DNA from: Streptomyces sp. NBC_00370
GTDB taxonomy: Bacteria > Actinomycetota > Actinomycetes > Streptomycetales > Streptomycetaceae
Direction: 5' to 3'
DNA: 64,000 bases
NCBI RefSeq assembly: GCF_036084755.1
Contig: NZ_CP107968.1
Span: 186,001-250,000 of the forward strand
A program made the position numbers and the translations under genes. Below the pieces are notes generated by a model, which saw nothing but the letters and a program-made list of their open reading frames with translations, was not told the origin of the DNA and ran no database searches. Shown here one piece after another: positions 60,154 to 64,000 of the stretch (position 1 is its first letter; each line of letters opens with the position of its first letter).

Positions 60154-60230
60154 TTCACTTCAGTTGACGAGTTCTCCGTCATGGGCCATCGTGGTGGCGC
60201 ACCAGCCGACTCGCCTCAGGAAGAGGGCAG

Positions 60231-62831
60231 ATGCGGACCCCCTACACCTTCACCGTCGCGGACCCCGACTTCTACGAACCTCTGGACGCCACCCCACCGG
60301 ACGGCGGGGAACTGCGTCCCACCTCCGTACGAGCGGGCTGGCACGGCACCCCGTCGGGAATCTGGACCATGTGGCGGCACGACGACCTCACGGTCGTGCC
60401 GGCCGGCTGGAAGGTCCATGTCTCCGCGCGGCCAGGGCGCCTTGAGCACGTCCTGGACGTGGTGGCCGGCATCTGCTGCGACCAGGACGTCGCCTTCAAG
60501 CACCTGTCCACCCGCCTCTTCTACGGCTGGACCCACCAGAAGCACGCGTCCCGCCCGCAGAGCGGCAAATTCTGCGCCGCCTATCCCGCGGACCCCCACG
60601 CCGCCCGCCGACTGATGGAGTCCCTCAGCGAGGCACTGGCGGACGAGGAGGGTCCCTACATCCTCAGCGACCGGCGGTTCGGCACCTCCCGCACGGTGCA
60701 CTACCGGTACGGATCCTTTCTGCGCCAGCAGCAGGTGCGCGCCGACGGCACACCGATGCTGCTGGTTCCCGACGGCGCCGGGCGGCTGGTCGAGGACAGA
60801 CGCGGGGTGTCGTTCCACCTGCCCGCCGGCGTCGAGGACCCCTTCCTGGAGGAAACCCCTCCACTGGCGGGCGGGACCAGTTTCGGCGGCTACACCTTCG
60901 AGGCCGCGTTGCGCCACAGCAACGGCGGCGGCGCCTACCGCGGCCGTCATGAGGCCACCGGACGGAAGGTCTTCATCAAGGAGGCCAGGGCGCACACCGG
61001 TATCGGCGCCGGCGGCGCCAACGCACAACAGCGGCTGCGCGCCGAGTGGGAGACGCTGCGGGCACTGCACGCCGCCGTCCCGGGCCTCGCGCCGGAGCCG
61101 CTGGCGCACTTCTCCGAGTGGGAACACGACTTCCTGGTCACCGAGTTCGTCGAGGGTGAGTCGCTGAACGGCTGGACGGTGACGCACAACCCACTGATCC
61201 GCCGCGACGCGGACGCCGCCGAATTCGCCGACTACTACCGCCGCTGTGAGGCGATCCTGGAACGCACCGACGAGGTCATGGACCGGCTGCACCGCGCCGG
61301 TTATCTCTTCGTCGATGTCAGCCCCGGCAACCTGCTGGTCTCGGACGACGACGAGGTCCGGCTGATCGACTTCGAATCCGCGCACCGCATCGGCACCCCG
61401 TTCGTCGCCTCCGGCACCCCCGGATACACCCCGCCGGCCGCCCTCGTGGGCGACGACCCTGCCGTCTACGACGCCTACGGGCTCAGCGCCTTGGCCCTGT
61501 TGATGCTGTGCCCGCTGCACCAGGTGGTCCAGCGTGCTCCGGCCGCCCTCAGCTACATACGCCACGGTCTGAAGCTGCGCGGATGCGACATCCCGCCGGC
61601 CCTGTGGCAGCGCGCCACGCGCTTTCACCACGACGGTACCGACGCCGGGGGCCACACCCCGGCCGGCGGACCGCTCGCCCTTCCCTCACCGGAGCGCGTC
61701 GTCGACGCCCCCGAGGAGAGCCTCGCAGCGCTGCGCGACCGCGTCGCCGACGCTCTGATCGCGATGGCCGATCCCGGGCATCCGCGCCGGGTGTTCCCCA
61801 CCGTCCCCGAGGGCCATCTGGCCAACACCCTGTGTCTGGCCTACGGCACGGCCGGCGTGGTGCATGCCCTGCGCAGGTCGGGCAGGGCGCTGCCCGACAC
61901 CGTCCTCGAACGGCTGCGCACGGACACGCTGCGTACCGCTGACGCCCTCGGCCCCGGGCTGCAGACCGGACTCGCCGGCATCGCGTGGGTGCTCGCCGAC
62001 TGCGGACACACACAGGAGGCCGTCGATCTGCTCGACACGGCCGACAGCCACTCGCTGACCAGGACGGACGTCACTCTCGCCGGTGGCGGGGCGGGCGTCG
62101 CTCTCGCCCGTCTCGCGCTGTACGGGCACACCGGCGACGCACGCCACCTGGAACGGGCGGCCGAACTGGCCGACGGCATGTCCGGGGCACCGCACACGCT
62201 GACACCTCGGCTGGGGCCCGACGACGCCACCGGACTCTGGCACGGCAGGACGGGTGTGGCGCTCATGCTCCAGCAACTGGCCGCTGTCACCGGCGACAAG
62301 AGCTACCTCGACCAGGGCCTGCCGCTGCTGCACGCCGAGTTGGACCGGGAGTGCGACCCGACAGCCGCCCACATGTCGTTCCCCGTCTCCACCACCGATG
62401 TGCGCCGCATGCCGTATCTGTACTGCGGCTCCGCCGGTGTGCTGCACGTCGCGACCCGCTACCTGCGGGACACGGACGACGAGCGGCTGGCCGGGGCGAC
62501 ACCACGCCTGTTGAAGGCGCTCACCACCAACTACACCGGTATGAGCGGCCTGTGCCAGGGGCTCTCCGGACTCGCGCTCACGCTCGCCGAGCACGCCGAG
62601 CTGACCGGGTCCCAGGAGAGCCGGCGTCTCGCGATCGACGCGGCGGCCGGGCTGTTCGCCCACGCCGTGCCGCATCCCACCGGTGTGCGCTTCCTCGGCG
62701 ACCAGATGCTGCGGATGAGCGCGGACCTGTGGAGCGGAAGCGCCGGTGTACTGCTCGCCCTCGACGAAGTCCTCTCCCCTGCGCCCGATCCGCTGTTCAC
62801 CGTGGACGCCGTCGCAGCCTCCCGAGCCTGA
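60231..62831 (+). CDS. lanKC: Class III lanthionine synthetase LanKC
   Basis: An 866-residue three-domain enzyme that phosphorylates Ser/Thr, eliminates phosphate and cyclises with Cys to make (labio)lanthionine. Residues 1-~215 form the lyase domain. Residues ~225-480 form a Ser/Thr kinase: ATP Lys250 in 'KVFIKEA', the catalytic loop 'FVDVSPGN' (D362-N367) and the metal 'IDFES' (D380). Residues ~520-860 form a LanC-like cyclase with repeated GxxG. Of the zinc ligands only Cys775 ('LCQGLSG') survives and His is Gln, as in class III not class IV. GAAGAGG precedes ATG 60231. It is flanked by two precursors with matching leaders. Confidence 0.93.
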   Translation: MRTPYTFTVADPDFYEPLDATPPDGGELRPTSVRAGWHGTPSGIWTMWRHDDLTVVPAGWKVHVSARPGRLEHVLDVVAGICCDQDVAFKHLSTRLFYGWTHQKHASRPQSGKFCAAYPADPHAARRLMESLSEALADEEGPYILSDRRFGTSRTVHYRYGSFLRQQQVRADGTPMLLVPDGAGRLVEDRRGVSFHLPAGVEDPFLEETPPLAGGTSFGGYTFEAALRHSNGGGAYRGRHEATGRKVFIKEARAHTGIGAGGANAQQRLRAEWETLRALHAAVPGLAPEPLAHFSEWEHDFLVTEFVEGESLNGWTVTHNPLIRRDADAAEFADYYRRCEAILERTDEVMDRLHRAGYLFVDVSPGNLLVSDDDEVRLIDFESAHRIGTPFVASGTPGYTPPAALVGDDPAVYDAYGLSALALLMLCPLHQVVQRAPAALSYIRHGLKLRGCDIPPALWQRATRFHHDGTDAGGHTPAGGPLALPSPERVVDAPEESLAALRDRVADALIAMADPGHPRRVFPTVPEGHLANTLCLAYGTAGVVHALRRSGRALPDTVLERLRTDTLRTADALGPGLQTGLAGIAWVLADCGHTQEAVDLLDTADSHSLTRTDVTLAGGGAGVALARLALYGHTGDARHLERAAELADGMSGAPHTLTPRLGPDDATGLWHGRTGVALMLQQLAAVTGDKSYLDQGLPLLHAELDRECDPTAAHMSFPVSTTDVRRMPYLYCGSAGVLHVATRYLRDTDDERLAGATPRLLKALTTNYTGMSGLCQGLSGLALTLAEHAELTGSQESRRLAIDAAAGLFAHAVPHPTGVRFLGDQMLRMSADLWSGSAGVLLALDEVLSPAPDPLFTVDAVAASRA

Positions 62832-62906
62832 CCCGACCCCCCATCACTCCCGGCCGTCACAAGGGCGACCGGGTTCGTCCCACCGCACACACCAGAGGAG
62901 TTCACC

Positions 62907-63032
62907 ATGCAGCAGGTACTCAACCTCCAGGAGCTGGAGACCGAACACACCGTGGACGAGAACGGCGTGATCATCGCGAGCGACTTCAGCACGTTCGCGT
63001 GTGACAGCAACGTCAGCGTCGTCGTCTGCTAA
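62907..63032 (+). CDS. lanA: Class III lanthipeptide precursor, SapB/AmfS-like
   Basis: A 41-residue precursor 75 bases after LanKC. The leader 'MQQVLNLQELETEH' has the conserved LxLQELE helix. The core is two exact SxxSxxxC motifs in tandem, S25-DF-S28-TFA-C32 and S34-NV-S37-VVV-C41, with the peptide ending at the last Cys. This is the topology of SapB/AmfS, which acts as a hydrophobic surfactant for aerial hyphae; this core is unusually short and has no tail. AGAGGAG precedes ATG 62907. It would give a peptide with two labionin or lanthionine rings. Confidence 0.93.
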   Translation: MQQVLNLQELETEHTVDENGVIIASDFSTFACDSNVSVVVC

Positions 63033-63042
63033 CACGCTCACC

Positions 63043-63093
63043 GGCCCGGCCGGGCCACGGCGGCGGCCACCCCAGGACGGGTGAGCCGCCGCC
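63043..63093 (+). terminator. Tandem stem-loops after precursor
   Basis: GGCCCGGCCGGGCC (63043-63056) is self-complementary. GGCGGCGGC-CACCC (63059-63072) pairs with GGGTG-A-GCCGCCGCC (63079-63093). These lie in the 91-base gap after the precursor stop and could stabilise precursor mRNA while limiting readthrough to the regulator. Confidence 0.6.
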
Positions 63094-63123
63094 GGCTTCG
63101 CCGCCCCCGCCCTGAGAGGGACC

Positions 63124-64000
63124 ATGACACTCCGCTGTCCGGACGACGTTCATGACGCACGGCCCGGCGCCCGCAGCATCGTGACACATCCGCTCGCCCA
63201 CGGCCCCGCCGGACCCGCTCGCCGGTCGTTGCTCCGTGAACTCGGCGCGGGAGAACCGGAGTGGGCGGCGGCCCTGTCCGCCCTGCCGGACGCCGCCCTG
63301 CGTGAACTGGCCCGCACCGGCCTGTGTTCACCGGCTCCGGTACCCGCCGCCGGCTCCCGGTGGCTGCGGGAATCCGCCGCACTGACACCGGAGCAGACCG
63401 CCGCCACCCAGTACGCCGCTGTGCTGGGCGCCCCGTTCTCCCCCACCCTGCTGACCGCGGTCAGCGGCTGGCCGCTCCGCCACACTCTCGCCGTCCTCGA
63501 CGAACTCGTCGCACTGGGCATCGTACGCGAGGACGAGTCAGGGACACCGCTCTTCCGCTTCCGCCACCCGCTGACCCGCGTACTGACCTACACGCGCGTC
63601 CCGCCCGGCCGTCGCATCACCGTCCACGCGGCGGCGGCCCACGCTCTCGCCCGGATCGGCGCCCCGCTCCCCCAGCAGGCAGCCCACCTCGCCCGATGCG
63701 CACCTCCAGGCGACACCGAGGCGGCGAATCTGCTGTGCGGCGCCGCCCGCCAGATCCTGGACACGCAGCCCGACGACGCAGCCGACTGGCTCCGCGCCGC
63801 GCTGCGGATCCAGCCCGCCGACGAGGACGGCGCAGCCGCGGTCCTGCGTACCCGGATCCTGTTGTGCGTCGCCGCGTCACGGTCCGGCCGGCGGGCCGAA
63901 GTACAGCGCCTGATACCTCTGGTGCTGGCTTCGCCCGGCCTGCCCCCGGCCGGACGCGGCCGGCTCGTCGCCATGTACGCGCGCATGGAGGACAGCCTCG
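63124..64000 (+). CDS. LuxR/LAL-like regulator lacking N-terminal ATPase, partial
   Basis: The frame is open from ATG 63124 to the window end (292+ residues). From residue ~90, 'YAAVLGAPFSPTLLTAVSGWPLRHTLAVLDELVALGIVRE' and 'LFRFRHPLTRVLTYTRVPPGRRITVHAAAAHALA' match the winged-helix middle of large ATP-binding LuxR (LAL) regulators. Then 'AADWLRAALRIQP' begins the TPR-like array. The preceding ~90 residues contain no Walker A or B, so the NTPase domain is absent or replaced. GAGAGG lies 3-8 bases upstream of ATG. A C-terminal LuxR helix-turn-helix is expected beyond the window. It probably regulates the lanthipeptide genes. Confidence 0.75.
   Translation, partial: MTLRCPDDVHDARPGARSIVTHPLAHGPAGPARRSLLRELGAGEPEWAAALSALPDAALRELARTGLCSPAPVPAAGSRWLRESAALTPEQTAATQYAAVLGAPFSPTLLTAVSGWPLRHTLAVLDELVALGIVREDESGTPLFRFRHPLTRVLTYTRVPPGRRITVHAAAAHALARIGAPLPQQAAHLARCAPPGDTEAANLLCGAARQILDTQPDDAADWLRAALRIQPADEDGAAAVLRTRILLCVAASRSGRRAEVQRLIPLVLASPGLPPAGRGRLVAMYARMEDSL

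Noticed and set aside
60216..61655. A 479-codon - strand frame opposite LanKC
   Set aside because: Shadow of the kinase and lyase domains. The LanKC motifs are unambiguous on the + strand.
1..64000. tRNA, rRNA, riboswitch or CRISPR
   Set aside because: Reading for cloverleaf ends, conserved rRNA blocks and regular repeats gave nothing, so none is reported. A tRNAscan/Infernal run would settle it.

Overview
The window is high-GC actinobacterial DNA and is most probably from a Streptomyces or close relative. The evidence is the GC-rich third codon positions, frequent GTG starts, rare TTA codons confined to a few genes, and families typical of streptomycetes (DUF5958, MAB_1171c-like/ImmA pairs, a SapB-type class III lanthipeptide synthetase, GH92). 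The layout is that of a chromosome arm: many small regulator-enzyme cassettes, many decayed transposase and integrase pieces, and almost no housekeeping genes. No rRNA, tRNA or CRISPR array was seen.

Layout. 0.2-4.3 kb: a patch of small soluble proteins of the SMI1/KNR4, DUF4240, DUF4253 and DUF5958 type, which look like immunity proteins without a visible toxin. 5-10 kb: a carbon-nitrogen hydrolase, a DinB protein, and a TetR/flavin monooxygenase pair with a twin operator. 10-18 kb: decayed genes, a secreted GH92 mannosidase behind a LacI-type operator, an HxlR/hydrolase pair, a tiny exported cysteine peptide and a pentapeptide-repeat membrane protein. 18-50 kb: a long run of cassettes, most with a TetR, MarR or WYL regulator beside an oxidoreductase, hydrolase or methyltransferase, and many with a clear palindrome in the control region. 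They are separated by remnants of IS5, IS630 and a tyrosine recombinase, and end with a phosphotransferase-MATE exporter pair. 50-57 kb: a discoidin-like protein, an IS5 remnant, two LysR genes carrying TTA codons, and two small exported proteins.

57.3-64 kb is the most interesting part. It is a class III lanthipeptide locus with a LanKC synthetase (60231-62831) and two precursor genes. One precursor follows the synthetase (62907-63032) and has two perfect SxxSxxxC ring motifs. The other is divergent (59931-60083) and has one intact motif and one in which the cysteine is lost. An open LuxR/LAL-like regulator that begins without an ATPase domain runs off the right end. Immediately left lies an XRE - ImmA/IrrE metalloprotease - MAB_1171c-like membrane protein - small membrane protein operon.

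How the parts work together. Most cassettes look self-contained: the regulator probably senses a small molecule and represses itself and its divergent or downstream enzyme through the palindrome between them. One regulon can be read directly: the TetR protein at 25482 has the same operator in front of the old yellow enzyme (25377-25394) and in front of the next two genes (26195-26214). In the lanthipeptide locus, LanKC would phosphorylate, eliminate and cyclise the Ser/Cys motifs of both precursors. No exporter or leader protease is visible, so these would lie beyond 64 kb or elsewhere.
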